Part shown: positions 9,401-17,320 of the stretch, piece by piece
Layout of the letters: the number at the start of each line of letters is the position of its first letter
Position numbering within the stretch: the first letter of the stretch is position 1
Source: Chitinophaga agri
GTDB taxonomy: Bacteria; Bacteroidota; Bacteroidia; Chitinophagales; Chitinophagaceae
NCBI RefSeq assembly: GCF_010093065.1
Contig: NZ_CP048113.1
Coordinates: 5,846,001-5,910,000, forward strand
Direction of reading: 5' to 3'
DNA: 64,000 nt
Position numbers and translations under genes: made by a program
Notes under the pieces: model-generated
What the model saw: only the letters and a program-made list of their open reading frames with translations
Databases searched by the model: none
What the model was told of the DNA's origin: nothing

Positions 9401-9687
9401 CAGGGAACACCTGCAAATGTGCCGGTATTGGCGTTCCCCTTACCGATCTGTAAATTGAACAGGCCGAGAGCGCTGGTCCTTACTTCATGGGTCTCTTCGT
9501 ATTGTACCGGGCCAGCAGCAGAGCCACCGAGAATGGAGATACGAACGGAGATGTCTTTATTGGCGATGACAGTGCCATTTGTGTTGCGGACAACCGCCTG
9601 GTAATTGGTACCTGCCAGCCCGTTCTGAGCGAAGGTACCTGCACAGGTAGTGACCAGCAGTATGATGAGGATATATAATTTCTTCAT
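6472..9687 (-). CDS. Secreted collagen-like repeat protein
   Basis: The 1071-residue protein has a signal peptide (residues 1-21, ending TFAQ), then an N-terminal domain (about 25-131, [20 protein letters not shown] to [10 protein letters not shown]) that I know from other Bacteroidota fibre-like proteins. An unbroken collagen tract of about 58 Gly-X-Y triplets follows (about 133-307; DNA 8767-9291), rich in GPA, GPV and GPQ. After a linker, [20 protein letters not shown], come long imperfect repeats with GVYG and GRF motifs (about 390-900). A C-terminal module contains [10 protein letters not shown] and [20 protein letters not shown]. No T9SS sorting domain or transmembrane anchor is visible at the C-terminus. 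It is probably a trimeric surface or matrix fibre; the function is inferred from architecture only. Confidence 0.88.
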   Translation of the reverse strand: MKKLYILIILLVTTCAGTFAQNGLAGTNYQAVVRNTNGTVIANKDISVRISILGGSAAGPVQYEETHEVRTSALGLFNLQIGKGNANTGTFAGVPWANANQYVKVEVNTGSGFVSLGTTELLSVPYALYAANGNAGPQGPAGPQGPAGPAGAQGPQGAAGPAGATGPAGAKGDAGVPGPQGVAGPVGPVGPAGAKGDPGAPGPQGAVGPVGPMGPVGPAGAQGDPGPAGPVGPVGPAGPVGPQGAQGDPGVAGPAGPVGPVGPAGAVGPQGVQGDPGVAGPAGPVGPIGPIGPVGPAGPQGPVGPAGDINGVAAGGDLGGTYPNPNVVKLQNTGVSNTAPLAGQILRFDGTNWAPSAAGGGFTLPFTTVENNAATLFSITNDGDGTSVEGINNTTTSNIAAVRGIVNSTAPGGFSSAVRGINNGSGGLGIGVWGSQAGSGWGVYGSTPNGLGVYGNASANGYGVYANSNTGTGLNATSNNGVAANIAINNNSNNNNVLTVNTVGQGTVVNVSTTGNGTGVLSSTVAGFGVHGITSQQTSAGIVGDNNGAGEAIVGRTTSDIAGAVVGRNDGGGYGVRGFIATSTSNTGVGVYGQVGINNSTGMAGKFENFNQNNTEANILEVVSNSNGNIPDNTLGNASSFLLDNNNSVGAAVRAEVNTIFGNFGAAGVFGISSGTGGRAGLFYASNPSGNGASLIALTDGNGNAITANAGKNGNGVETNIDGAGTALYAWVPTFSEGRAGRFEIFNEDNENPVITVKTVGNGTAGNFIVDRTTGTSPAVKGEVNSQFANFGTAGIFGQSSGTGGYAGLFYASNPAGNGPAVLALADGNGNGITANAGGSGDGIEASCDGTGNAVSGFVPNFGTGKAGRFANFNSANAQPVVHITTNGTGNGMLINHQGPSGNVAVFQSGSSNVARINKAGRGFFNGGTQSSGADVAEAFDVTGNVSHYAPGDVLVIAENADRTVELSSKPYSTLVAGVYATKPGVLLTEEDVDSDLADKVPMGVIGVIPTKVCGEGGAIRRGDLLVTSSKAGHAMKADLDKVKPGQVIGKALETFDGNGTGTIRVLVNVR

Positions 9688-9718
9688 GATGGATGTGTTT
9701 TGTATGCTGTGACAGGGG

Positions 9719-10219
9719 TTATTGTTTTACAGACCTGGGTTTAACAACAGGAGCTGTATTAACAGGAGCCGTGTTAACGGGTTTGGTTTGTTTGATACTG
9801 GCAGGTGATCCGGAGAGAGCGCTGGACTTAACGGGCACGTTGATATTTTCCGATGCAGCGCCCTGAGTGGGTACAGCGATGGGAGCCGGTAGTGCAGGCT
9901 GATTGGCCCGGATATTTTTTGTTGCTTCAGTACTGCTGACCTCAGACGGATTTTTGCCTGTCACCCGGTTGGTCTTTAAAGCCTTGCCGGTGCGGGTGGT
10001 GGTATTTTGCGGACGGTAATCAGTAAACAGTTGTTCCTTCGTGGAGCGGGTTGCACGGGCCTGAGGAGCAGCTGTTGTTTTAACGTCCTTGTTCTTTTCC
10101 TGCATTCTGGCAACGTCTTCTTTAAAATGGGGGAAAAGCTTGTCACGGGTACGTTCCTGGGCCATGGTCATAGCAAGACCGGAAAAGAATAACGCAATTA
10201 GTAGCGCGTACGGTTTCAT
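9719..10219 (-). CDS. Small secreted Thr/Pro/Ala-rich protein
   Basis: The 166 residues begin with a signal peptide ([21 protein letters not shown]). The mature part is low-complexity, basic and lacks cysteines, with [21 protein letters not shown] near the N-terminus and a tandem VNTAP repeat close to the C-terminus. It is probably largely disordered. It lies between porV and the collagen-like gene, with gaps of 33 and 31 nt, so it likely belongs to the same transcript. No function can be assigned. Confidence 0.7.
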   Translation of the reverse strand: MKPYALLIALFFSGLAMTMAQERTRDKLFPHFKEDVARMQEKNKDVKTTAAPQARATRSTKEQLFTDYRPQNTTTRTGKALKTNRVTGKNPSEVSSTEATKNIRANQPALPAPIAVPTQGAASENINVPVKSSALSGSPASIKQTKPVNTAPVNTAPVVKPRSVKQ

Positions 10220-10252
10220 ATGTCGGAATTATGTGTGATTAAGGATGGTTGA

Positions 10253-11425
10253 TTATCGGGCGCCACCACCTACGTGATATGCGAGGGTGAACTTCAGGGT
10301 TTTCCGCTGGTACAGACTATTAGCGGTCGGCATGATATAAGCCATATCAAGGGATACCCCTTTAATACGTGTACCTATACCCGCAGCGAAGTGCTGGCGA
10401 TAGCCCTTTTGCGGATGCTCGTAGAAATAACCTGTGCGGATAAACAGCTGGTGTTGGTAAGTGTATTCCAGTCCACCGGCTACGGTAAACTCTCTGATCT
10501 CTTCCTGAAAGCCACCGGGAGCATCCCAGAAGGAGGTAAAGATGGCTTCGGGCATGCTGCGGTTCGGATCTTTACCGTCGAGTATCTGGCCGGTTGGTTG
10601 CCCGTCGGCATCCAGTTCATATACAGGCGGTGAGGGAATGAGCAGTTTATTAACATCAGCGAGTATGGTGAACTGATGGTCTACAGTGTTCACGAAGGAG
10701 TAGCCGCCGCCTATACGGAGATTGGCAGGCAGGAATGCTCTACGGTCGTTGTCGTCTGTATAATTCAGTTTGGAGCCGATATTGGTGAAGGCGATACCCC
10801 AGGAGTAGCGGTTACCAGCAGGATCGCTTTTACCATAGTTCTGTGAATAGAAGCCGATATCACCGGCTACAGCGCTGGCTGGCTTTTGCTGGAGGCCATT
10901 AAAGCTGCCTTGTCCTAGGTCACTGCGGATGTAACGTAGCGTAATGGCGAGTGAATACCGCGTACCGAGTTTACGGGCGTACGAGGCGTCAATGGCGTAC
11001 TCGCGTGGTTTGTAGCGTTGTAGTTCTGTACCGTTATTGTCTCGGAAGATGATGGTACCGTTAGAGAAATAGCGCATGGAGAGGCCGATACCTTCGCTAT
11101 TGTCCTTGAAGTTTTTGAAGGCGGAGATATAACCCATGTTCGTGCGCTGATCACTGTTATTCAGGTCCCACATCCAGGGTGCGTAGGAGGCACTGACACC
11201 CCAGTCATCGGCAAAGACGATTTTGGCGGCATTCCCGAACAGGGAGTTCGCGTCGGGTTCCAGGCCAGTCATTGCATCACCGGTACCACTGCTGCGGGCG
11301 TCTGGGTTGACGAGCAGGAAGGCTGCACCGGTGTTGATGGTTTTAATGCCTTTCACCTGGGCCTGCAGCATGCCTGGGGCAAGCAGGCTGGCTGCGCAAA
11401 GCCAGATGGTAAAATTCTTTCTCAT
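10253..11425 (-). CDS. porV: Type IX secretion system outer membrane protein PorV
   Basis: A 390-residue protein of the FadL-like PorV/LptO family, the outer-membrane shuttle protein that receives T9SS cargo and hands it to the attachment complex. A signal peptide (about 1-22, ending LQAQ) is followed by GAAFLLVNPDARSSGTGDAM, the typical start of the family, alternating beta-barrel strands, and the PorV-type segment TSFWDAPGGFQEEIREF. It ends in an aromatic beta strand. It is flanked by a T9SS-sorted protein upstream and two secreted proteins downstream on the same strand, in keeping with a secretion role. A PorQ-like relative is the main alternative. Confidence 0.85.
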   Translation of the reverse strand: MRKNFTIWLCAASLLAPGMLQAQVKGIKTINTGAAFLLVNPDARSSGTGDAMTGLEPDANSLFGNAAKIVFADDWGVSASYAPWMWDLNNSDQRTNMGYISAFKNFKDNSEGIGLSMRYFSNGTIIFRDNNGTELQRYKPREYAIDASYARKLGTRYSLAITLRYIRSDLGQGSFNGLQQKPASAVAGDIGFYSQNYGKSDPAGNRYSWGIAFTNIGSKLNYTDDNDRRAFLPANLRIGGGYSFVNTVDHQFTILADVNKLLIPSPPVYELDADGQPTGQILDGKDPNRSMPEAIFTSFWDAPGGFQEEIREFTVAGGLEYTYQHQLFIRTGYFYEHPQKGYRQHFAAGIGTRIKGVSLDMAYIMPTANSLYQRKTLKFTLAYHVGGGAR

Positions 11426-11441
11426 GATCTTTTTTTTGAGG

Positions 11442-11945
11442 TTATTGGATCACCAGTTTCTCTTCATACATATGTCCACCGGCTTTGAGGACCACGGTGT
11501 AGATGCCGGCGGCAAATTTGGTAACCGGTAGTGTGATCAGCACTTTACCGGCGGCGAAGGTTCTGCTTTCCTGGTGAACGACCTGTCCGCTGCTATTGAC
11601 AATAAAGAACATAACAGGATTGTTGGACAGCATGTCAAACTGGAGTTTCAGTACGGACGAAGCGGGGTTAGGGTAAATGATCATGTTTACGACCACTTCG
11701 ATACCCGGGGCTACGGGTGGGAGTTCTTCCGGCTGATGGAATCCCTGCGTGAGGAGCAGGGACGATTTCTGCAGGGAACTGACGGTAATTTCGCCGATTG
11801 TGTACTGGAAGAGATAGTCACCTGCGGGACCGCCACCTCCTGTACTGGCATTCACCTGCCTGTTGAGTATCAGTTGCGCCCTGGCGGCCGGGGCAGCGGC
11901 AGCGGACAGACACAACAGCAGGAGCTGTTTGTAAATAATCTTCAT
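11442..11945 (-). CDS. Small secreted protein with T9SS type A sorting domain
   Basis: The 167 residues begin with a signal peptide (MKIIYKQLLLLCLSAAAAPA). A short mature region includes GGGPAGDYLFQYTIGEIT. From about residue 90 there is a classic T9SS C-terminal domain: IIYPNPASSVLKLQF, the SGQVVH strand and FAAGIYTVVLKAGGHMYEEK. That domain directs export through type IX secretion and is normally cleaved on attachment. Almost nothing is left besides the sorting domain and about 65 residues. It is the first gene of the porV cluster. Confidence 0.85.
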   Translation of the reverse strand: MKIIYKQLLLLCLSAAAAPAARAQLILNRQVNASTGGGGPAGDYLFQYTIGEITVSSLQKSSLLLTQGFHQPEELPPVAPGIEVVVNMIIYPNPASSVLKLQFDMLSNNPVMFFIVNSSGQVVHQESRTFAAGKVLITLPVTKFAAGIYTVVLKAGGHMYEEKLVIQ

Positions 11946-12185
11946 TTAAAGATATGTTAGGGGTGATAAATGACACGGGATAAAGCATGCCCTGAGACAC
12001 ACGATATACATTAAATGGGTATGGGGGTCAGGACATTAACAAGCACATATACAAATATGTTTTAAAGAAGAAAAAAATGCAATAGCAAGTTCCTGGCTGG
12101 CGGTATTAGGAGGAAAACCGGTGGGGGAAAATGGACAATTGGTTTCCAGGCAGATAAGGATGGTGGTAACGTGGTAAAATTGGTT

Positions 12186-12307
12186 TACCTTTGCGCCGTG
12201 AAGAGCGGGGGCTAAGCCCGTTCTGTAAAGGAATTCTTAAATATTGTTTTGGTAAATCGACCTGTTTTATTTATTGGTAAAAATCCTTTACCTTTGCCCC
12301 CCAAATT
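12186..12307 (+). promoter_or_regulatory. Two tandem promoters in the fusA leader
   Basis: A first TACCTTTG is at 12186-12193 and a second at 12289-12296, with TTTTA 19 nt before the second. The second runs into CCCCCCAAATT (12297-12307), almost identical to the start of the rpsL and rpsJ transcripts. Between them GGGGGCTAAGCCCG (about 12210-12223) can form a small hairpin. The rest of 11946-12185 shows no gene. Confidence 0.7.
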
Positions 12308-12335
12308 GCATTAGTAATACAGTCATTTTAATATT

Positions 12336-14483
12336 ATGGCAGACTTAAAATTTCAAAGAAACTTTGGTATTGCGGCGCACATCGATGCCGGTAAAACCAC
12401 TACCACAGAGCGTATCCTGTACTACACAGGTAAATCCCACAAAATAGGGGAAGTGCACGAAGGTGCTGCCACCATGGACTGGATGGCACAGGAGCAGGAG
12501 AGAGGTATTACCATCACATCTGCTGCTACTACCTGTTTCTGGAAATTCCCAACTACACAGGGAAAGCTCCAGCCAGATACGAAAGAATACAAATTCAACA
12601 TCATTGACACTCCGGGTCACGTGGACTTTACTGTAGAGGTAGAGCGTTCCCTGCGTGTACTGGATGGTCTGGTAGCATTGTTCTGCGCTGTATCTGGTGT
12701 AGAACCACAGTCTGAGACCGTTTGGCGCCAGGCTAACCGTTACCGCGTACCACGTATCGGTTTCGTTAACAAAATGGACCGTGCTGGTGCAGACTTCCTG
12801 AACGTGGTAAAACAGGTGAAGGAAATGCTGGGTGCTAACCCTGTTCCATTGATGCTGCCTATCGGTGCAGAAGATACTTTCAAAGGCGTGGTTGACCTGA
12901 TCACCATGAAAGGTATCATCTGGGACGAAGAAGGTAAAGGTGCTACTTACCAGGAGATCGAAATTCCTGCTGACATGAAAGATGAGGCAGAAGAGTGGAG
13001 AGCTAAACTGGTAGAAGCAGTTGCTGAGTACGACGACACCCTGATGGAGAAATTCTTCGAAGATCCAAATTCAATCTCTGAAGCTGAGATCCACGAAGCT
13101 ATCCGTAAGGCTACTATCGATATCGCTATCATCCCGATGCTGTGTGGTTCTTCCTTCAAGAACAAAGGTGTTCAGAAGATGCTGGATGCGGTTTGCCGTT
13201 ACCTGCCTTCTCCACTGGACATCGAAGCAGTAAAAGGTACTAACCCTGACACAGGTGCTGAGATCGAGCGTAAACCAGATGCGAAAGAACCATTCTCTGC
13301 ACTGGCGTTCAAGATCATGACCGATCCATTCGTAGGTCGTCTGGCGTTCTTCAGGGCTTACTCTGGTCACCTGGATGCGGGTTCTTACGTACTGAACACC
13401 CGTACCGGTAAAAACGAGCGTATCAGCCGTATCATGCAGATGCACGCTAACAAGCAGAACCCTATCGATTTCATCGAAGCTGGTGACATCGGAGCTGCTG
13501 TTGGTTTTAAAGATATCAAAACAGGTGATACCCTGTGTAACGAAGACCATCCGATCGTTCTGGAGTCTATGACATTCCCAGAGCCGGTGATCCACATCGC
13601 TATCGAGCCTAAAACTCAGGCGGACATGGATAAAATGGGTCTTGCGATTGCGAAACTGGTAGAAGAAGATCCTACCCTGAAAGCAAAAACTGATGAGGAA
13701 ACCGGCCAGACCGTATTGAGCGGTATGGGTGAGCTTCACCTGGAGATCATCGTAGACCGTATGCGTCGCGAGTTCAAGGTAGAAGTTAACCAGGGTGCAC
13801 CTCAGGTTGCGTTCAAAGAAGCGTTCACTGGCGTAGTAACTCACCGTGAAGTGTACAAGAAACAGACTGGTGGTCGTGGTAAATTCGCTGACATCCAGGT
13901 TGAGATTGGTCCTGCTGATCCAGAATGGCTGAAAGAGAACGACGGTAAGACATTCCAGTTCGTTAACGATATCTTCGGTGGTTCCATTCCAAAAGAGTTC
14001 GTTCCTCCGGTACAGAAAGGTTTCGAGTCTGCAATGAACCAGGGTGTACTGGCTGGCTATCCGCTGGACAACCTGAAAGTTCGTCTGTTTGATGGTTCCT
14101 TCCACCAGGTTGACTCTGATGCAGTATCATTCGAGCTTTGTGCAAGAGCAGCTTTCCGTGAGGCTGGCCGTAAGGCTAAACCAGTTCTGCTGGAGCCGAT
14201 CATGAAGGTTGAAGTACAGACTCCTGACCAGTACATGGGTGACGTAACGGGTGACCTGAACCGTCGTCGTGGTATGCTGGAAGGTATGGAAATGAGAAAT
14301 GGTGTACAGGTGATCAAGGCTAAAGTTCCGTTGAAAGAAATGTTCGGATACGTAACTCAGCTGCGTTCAATGTCATCAGGTCGTGCGACTTCCATCATGG
14401 AGTTCTCTCACTACTCTGCAGCTCCAAACAGCATCGCTGAAGAGGAAATTGCAAAAACAAAAGGTAAAGTGAACGCTGACTGA
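12336..14483 (+). CDS. fusA: Translation elongation factor G
   Basis: GTPase that drives translocation of tRNA and mRNA after peptide transfer. The 715 residues show G1 [19 protein letters not shown] near residue 14, G2 within [18 protein letters not shown]3 [17 protein letters not shown] and G4 [10 protein letters not shown], then domains II to V with [18 protein letters not shown] and [10 protein letters not shown]. It is a full-length bacterial EF-G. It is monocistronic here: its own promoters precede it and a strong terminator follows, so neither rpsG nor rpsJ/tuf is adjacent as in the classical str operon. Confidence 0.98.
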   Translation: MADLKFQRNFGIAAHIDAGKTTTTERILYYTGKSHKIGEVHEGAATMDWMAQEQERGITITSAATTCFWKFPTTQGKLQPDTKEYKFNIIDTPGHVDFTVEVERSLRVLDGLVALFCAVSGVEPQSETVWRQANRYRVPRIGFVNKMDRAGADFLNVVKQVKEMLGANPVPLMLPIGAEDTFKGVVDLITMKGIIWDEEGKGATYQEIEIPADMKDEAEEWRAKLVEAVAEYDDTLMEKFFEDPNSISEAEIHEAIRKATIDIAIIPMLCGSSFKNKGVQKMLDAVCRYLPSPLDIEAVKGTNPDTGAEIERKPDAKEPFSALAFKIMTDPFVGRLAFFRAYSGHLDAGSYVLNTRTGKNERISRIMQMHANKQNPIDFIEAGDIGAAVGFKDIKTGDTLCNEDHPIVLESMTFPEPVIHIAIEPKTQADMDKMGLAIAKLVEEDPTLKAKTDEETGQTVLSGMGELHLEIIVDRMRREFKVEVNQGAPQVAFKEAFTGVVTHREVYKKQTGGRGKFADIQVEIGPADPEWLKENDGKTFQFVNDIFGGSIPKEFVPPVQKGFESAMNQGVLAGYPLDNLKVRLFDGSFHQVDSDAVSFELCARAAFREAGRKAKPVLLEPIMKVEVQTPDQYMGDVTGDLNRRRGMLEGMEMRNGVQVIKAKVPLKEMFGYVTQLRSMSSGRATSIMEFSHYSAAPNSIAEEEIAKTKGKVNAD

Positions 14484-14509
14484 TTTCAGTAACACTTATC
14501 AGACTTATA

Positions 14510-14548
14510 GCAAAAAGGGATGCCGTTTGGCGTCCCTTTTTGCGTTTG
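14510..14548 (+). terminator. Terminator after fusA
   Basis: GCAAAAAGGGATGCC / GGCGTCCCTTTTTGC forms a long stem with loop GTTT, 26 nt after the fusA stop codon. Confidence 0.88.
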
Positions 14549-14982
14549 TATCAGGATTGTGCAGGGAAGGATGATGCCTCGCCTGATAAGGGGAGATCAG
14601 GGCTGTATGGGGCTTTATTGTAGCACGTAGAGGGGCGTTGGCAGCCAGGCACTAAGTGAAGGACATGAATAAACATTGTTTGTAGGAGATCAACCCCGGT
14701 TTATTGGCTGGCGGGGAAGGGAATGGCGAGGTAGTGGGTATTTTATTCACGGTGGATGGAGGTTGCCAGTGGCCTGTGTTTCTAGGTTGTTTGTTGATGT
14801 GTTTTGTTCATTTTCAATAGGTTTTATTGCACGAATGTGTCAGATGGCATCAAATTTGGTTGCATATGTTAACCCACTTTAACATATTAAGAGTCATAGT
14901 GTAATGTTTTCCGGCAGCTCCTTGTAGCGGGTAATGATAATCTTAGATGGCAAGTATTTTATACAATTAAACTTCACAGAAC
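14549..14982. other. Gene-free spacer before the outer-membrane protein gene
   Basis: A 68-codon plus-strand frame (14676-14882) is open but rich in Trp, Arg and Gly with no typical start context, so I do not call it. TAATCTTAG at about 14938 could be a -7 box for the gene at 14983. Confidence 0.4.
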
Positions 14983-15582
14983 ATGAAAAAAATTCGTCTC
15001 TTAACCCTGGCGCTGGCAGCGGCATCCTTTGGCAGCACCGCAACAGCGCAGACGCAGAAAGGAAACCTGATGGTAGGTTCGGACATTACTAATTTTGGAT
15101 TTAATTTTCAGAAAGAGAGCACTATTTTTCATTTTGACCTGAATCCCAAGCTGGCTTATTTTATCAAAGACGATCTGGCATTAGGAGCGTATGTAAGGTT
15201 TGGCCTTGAAACGACGGGCGGTAACGGTACGAATGTTAATTATGGAGTAGGTGCACTGGCGCGGTATTACGTGCATGATGAGAATGTGCGTAAGCTGGAG
15301 TTCTCTAAGCGTGTACGTTTCTTTGGAGAGGCGAATGCTGGTTTTGGGGGAAGTAATCCGGCGAACGGGGCGTCTACAAATGGGGTAGAACTGGGAGTTG
15401 GCCCAGGTTTATCGTATTTTATCACACCGAATGTGGCGTTGGATGCGTTATTAAAATATAATGTGATCATTGGTGGAGGTAATTCCACCACGTCGCACAA
15501 CCTGGGTTTCGGGTTAGGTTTCCAGATTTTCCTGCCTACGGCGAAGGCGCGTGCTATCATGCGTGAGGAGACAGGAAAGTAA
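14983..15582 (+). CDS. Outer-membrane beta-barrel protein
   Basis: The 199 residues open with a signal peptide (MKKIRLLTLALAAASFGSTATAQ, cleaved near 23). They continue with alternating amphipathic strands typical of small porin-like or OmpW-like barrels: NLMVGSDITNFGFNF, FIKDDLALGAYVRFGLE, RVRFFGEANAGFGG, GVGPGLSYFITPNVALDALL and LGFGLGFQIFL. A conserved turn FITPNVALDA is common in this superfamily. The extension after the last strand (PTAKARAIMREETGK) is unusual for a barrel that should end in an aromatic residue. It lies just upstream of the small-peptide cassettes; a link is not shown. Confidence 0.75.
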   Translation: MKKIRLLTLALAAASFGSTATAQTQKGNLMVGSDITNFGFNFQKESTIFHFDLNPKLAYFIKDDLALGAYVRFGLETTGGNGTNVNYGVGALARYYVHDENVRKLEFSKRVRFFGEANAGFGGSNPANGASTNGVELGVGPGLSYFITPNVALDALLKYNVIIGGGNSTTSHNLGFGLGFQIFLPTAKARAIMREETGK

Positions 15583-15625
15583 GGGCGTACGATGAGGGAA
15601 TGGGCTACAATACGTTTGAACATGC

Positions 15626-15692
15626 TGAATGAACTGCTTGATAATGAATAGTAATGAACAGCAGTTGAATGATGATCGCAGTTTATCTTTAG
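15626..15692 (+). promoter_or_regulatory. Promoter and AATGAA repeats of peptide cassette 1
   Basis: Repeats AATGAACTGC, AATGAATAGTAATGAACAG and TTGAATGATG lie directly upstream of a TATCTTTA -7 box (15684-15691), which is about 33 nt before the conserved 5' block. The same order and distances recur in cassettes 2 and 3. Confidence 0.6.
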
Positions 15693-15724
15693 TGGGTTAG
15701 CAGGGAAGGATATTCGCTGTAAAC

Positions 15725-15758
15725 TGGGATTTGCCGAAAACCAATAAAAGAGTAGGCT
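15725..15758 (+). promoter_or_regulatory. Conserved 5' leader block, copy 1
   Basis: TGGGATTTGCCGAAAACC followed by AATAAAAGAGTAGGCT. It differs from copies 2 and 3 by one extra T and a few substitutions. The insertion shifts reading frame, so conservation is at RNA or DNA level rather than protein level. Confidence 0.75.
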
Positions 15759-15784
15759 CGACACCATTAACAAAGCGTATTGTT

Positions 15785-15847
15785 ATGACATCCTCAATTC
15801 TCACCGCACTTATTGGATTTTTAAGAACAGTATTAAGGAGTTTGTAA
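15785..15847 (+). CDS. Small hydrophobic peptide, cassette 1 (20 aa)
   Basis: The ORF encodes MTSSILTALIGFLRTVLRSL, a short hydrophobic peptide with two arginines that could form an amphipathic membrane helix. Support comes from context rather than length: it lies 26 nt after the conserved 5' block and is followed 26 nt later by a strong terminator, and two neighbouring cassettes have the same arrangement. Peptides of this type include type I toxins, leaderless bacteriocin-like peptides and small membrane regulators. Which applies, or whether it is translated at all, is not known. Confidence 0.5.
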   Translation: MTSSILTALIGFLRTVLRSL

Positions 15848-15873
15848 TTCCACCGACATTGTCAAAGCGTTAG

Positions 15874-15899
15874 GCCCCGGCGAATTGCCGGGGCTTTTT
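15874..15899 (+). terminator. Terminator of cassette 1
   Basis: GCCCCGGC-gaatt-GCCGGGGC followed by TTTTT. Confidence 0.9.
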
Positions 15900-15913
15900 C
15901 ATTACGGTACGGG

Positions 15914-16025
15914 AGTGAATGAGTTGTTCATTTTACGGCAGACCCTGATTTGAACAAAATGGTATAAATGACTGAAAGTGAATGAAAGTGAATATGGTGT
16001 TTAACAGCAAGCCAGTTAATTTTAT
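15914..16025 (+). promoter_or_regulatory. Promoter and repeats of peptide cassette 2
   Basis: GTGAATGAGTTGTTCATTTT and, closer in, GACTGAAAGTGAATGAAAGT with a further GAATA, precede a TAATTTTA -7-like box at about 16018-16025. The box lies about 33 nt before the conserved block, as in the other cassettes. Confidence 0.55.
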
Positions 16026-16050
16026 GGCAGGATTAGATGATCATCTCCAT

Positions 16051-16082
16051 TGGGATTACCGAAAACCAAGAAAAGAGTAGGT
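16051..16082 (+). promoter_or_regulatory. Conserved 5' leader block, copy 2
   Basis: TGGGATTACCGAAAACCAAG followed by AAAAGAGTAGGT. It matches copy 3 at almost all positions from TGGGATT to GAGTAGG. Confidence 0.75.
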
Positions 16083-16107
16083 ACAAACCACCAAAAAATC
16101 TAAAGTA

Positions 16108-16176
16108 ATGGATCTGTTAAATCAATTACTGGCAACGCTCATCGCGCTGTTGAATTCTCTGCTGGGAGGTCTCTAA
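16108..16176 (+). CDS. Small leucine-rich peptide, cassette 2 (22 aa)
   Basis: The ORF starts MDLLNQLLATLIAL and ends NSLLGGL. Nearly half the residues are leucine, there is one aspartate and no basic residue. Asn, Gln and Ser fall on one face, so an amphipathic or membrane-spanning helix is likely. It begins 26 nt after conserved block copy 2. Its sequence resembles the cassette 1 peptide only in size and hydrophobicity, so the shared element is the leader rather than the peptide. Translation is inferred, not shown. Confidence 0.5.
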   Translation: MDLLNQLLATLIALLNSLLGGL

Positions 16177-16241
16177 TGATATGTCCCCAAGTTCCCGAAG
16201 GATAAGTTAACCTGCCACGAGGTTAGCTGTTCCAAATTATT

Positions 16242-16277
16242 GAAGAGCCTCTTTGAGTCGGGGGCTCTTCGCTTTTG
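16242..16277 (+). terminator. Terminator of cassette 2
   Basis: GAAGAGCC pairs with GGGCTCTTC, followed by GCTTTT. A smaller hairpin TTAACCT / AGGTTA lies just upstream (16206-16226). Confidence 0.75.
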
Positions 16278-16538
16278 TATAACCCTGTGAAATCGGCCAA
16301 CGGAGTACCTGCACGATAATCAGCAGAATAGATCTGCCGGAATTTACAAAAGTTATCACTGCTATTGATCTGTTTGGATCAGTTTGTTTCAAAGCGCATC
16401 CTGGTGCTATAGTACTTAGCAATTAGGTGAGCAGGCCGGACTGGTTCCAGGTATCTGCCGTCAGGGAGTGGAGGCATTCCCTGACACCTTATATCTATGC
16501 TTTCCTCCCTGTTGGGTGCAACTGGTTTTTACCTCAGC

Positions 16539-16649
16539 CGTTCATTTTGAAACTCTCTGTTCATTTTTATTCACTCCATTTATTCGCCCGAACCTATTGG
16601 TAATGAATGAAATGAATGGCATGAAATTCCGGACTTGCTGGTAACTTAG
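16539..16649 (+). promoter_or_regulatory. Promoter and repeats of peptide cassette 3
   Basis: TTCATTTT words at 16541-16580 are followed by GTAATGAATGAAATGAATGG (about 16600-16619), and TAACTTAG at 16642-16649 is in the -7 position, about 28 nt before conserved block copy 3. The AATGAATGAAATGAATGG string is nearly identical to one upstream of the response regulator at 41.9 kb. Confidence 0.6.
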
Positions 16650-16676
16650 AGCATGCACCTGTAAGCAGGTTGTATT

Positions 16677-16710
16677 TGGGATTGCCGAAAACCAAGCAAC
16701 AGAGTAGGCT
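16677..16710 (+). promoter_or_regulatory. Conserved 5' leader block, copy 3
   Basis: TGGGATTGCCGAAAACCAAG followed by CAACAGAGTAGGCT. It sits only 7 nt before the ATG of the third short ORF, closer than in the other two cassettes. Confidence 0.75.
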
Positions 16711-16717
16711 TAACCTT

Positions 16718-16894
16718 ATGGAAAACCTCAACAACTATGGATTTATTGAACCAGTTATTGGCTTTAGTTCTGAACTTGCTGAATTCCTTATTGGGAAATT
16801 TGCCCATCTGAGTTTTGACAGGTTGAGAAATATTGCTTATTGCATTCCCAGACAGGACAGGCCACCGGTTCCCCGGAGGCCTGTTTCATTTTAG
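16718..16894 (+). CDS. Small protein of peptide cassette 3 (58 aa)
   Basis: The frame begins MENLNNYGFIEPVIGF and runs through SSELAEFLIGKFAHLSFDRL to a basic, proline-rich tail. The last ten or so codons lie within the terminator hairpin, which is unusual; the original stop may have been lost by a frameshift, or the real product may be shorter. The central part is amphipathic. Its place directly behind conserved block copy 3 supports expression. No relative is recognised. Confidence 0.45.
   Translation: MENLNNYGFIEPVIGFSSELAEFLIGKFAHLSFDRLRNIAYCIPRQDRPPVPRRPVSF
16857..16891 (+). terminator. Terminator of cassette 3
   Basis: ACAGGCC / GGCCTGT with an inner CCGG-ttcc-CCGG stem, followed by TTCATTTT. 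It overlaps the end of the open frame. Confidence 0.75.
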
Positions 16895-17243
16895 GGAAGT
16901 GAAATGGTGGGATAATTATCCGGCAGGAGGGGCAGGTAGGTAGCAGGTGGGGTAACACATAGCTTAACTGTTCCCGCTGCTGTATTTACCGGGGAAAAGG
17001 GCAAAACGCGGGGGCGGATGATGGCAGTCTGTACCATGAGAAACCAGTTGGTGCGGGTAGGAGGAGTTGTTAATATCTTATTCAGACCCTTTGTGGGTGT
17101 GGGGATGACAATGTGGACAAAGCATTTTTGGTATTTTATTGAAAAACAGTATTTTGCCAGCCCTCATTATAAAACTTCTTTGTGTACGATGGCGGTCTCC
17201 CAGGCTGCGCACGCACTATTCCTTATTATTTTTCCACAAAATT
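16895..17243. other. Gene-free spacer before rpsJ
   Basis: A 77-codon plus-strand frame (17018-17251) overlaps the rpsJ promoter and has no convincing start or composition, so it is not called. Nothing else is seen. Confidence 0.4.
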
Positions 17244-17287
17244 ATTTGTGAAGTAAAAAAAACGGGTTACCTTTGCCCTCCCAAATT
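17244..17287 (+). promoter_or_regulatory. Promoter of the S10 cluster
   Basis: ATTTG at 17244-17248 and TACCTTTG at 17268-17275 have a 19-nt spacer. The string from the -7 box through CCCTCCCAAATT is identical over 20 nt to the rpsL promoter start. Confidence 0.8.
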
Positions 17288-17320
17288 GTAAGGGTAAAAA
17301 CAAGAAGAAGTTCATTGCAT

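Noticed and set aside
13071-14105. 344-codon minus-strand ORF
   Set aside because: Shadow of fusA.
14676-14882. 68-codon plus-strand ORF
   Set aside because: Atypical Trp/Arg/Gly-rich composition, no start context; probably chance.
15725-16710. Known riboswitch (glutamine or SAM type)
   Set aside because: Only a short motif resembles AAGTAGG-type words, and the rest of the consensus for these families is missing.
17018-17251. 77-codon plus-strand ORF
   Set aside because: Runs into the rpsJ promoter and has no recognisable features.
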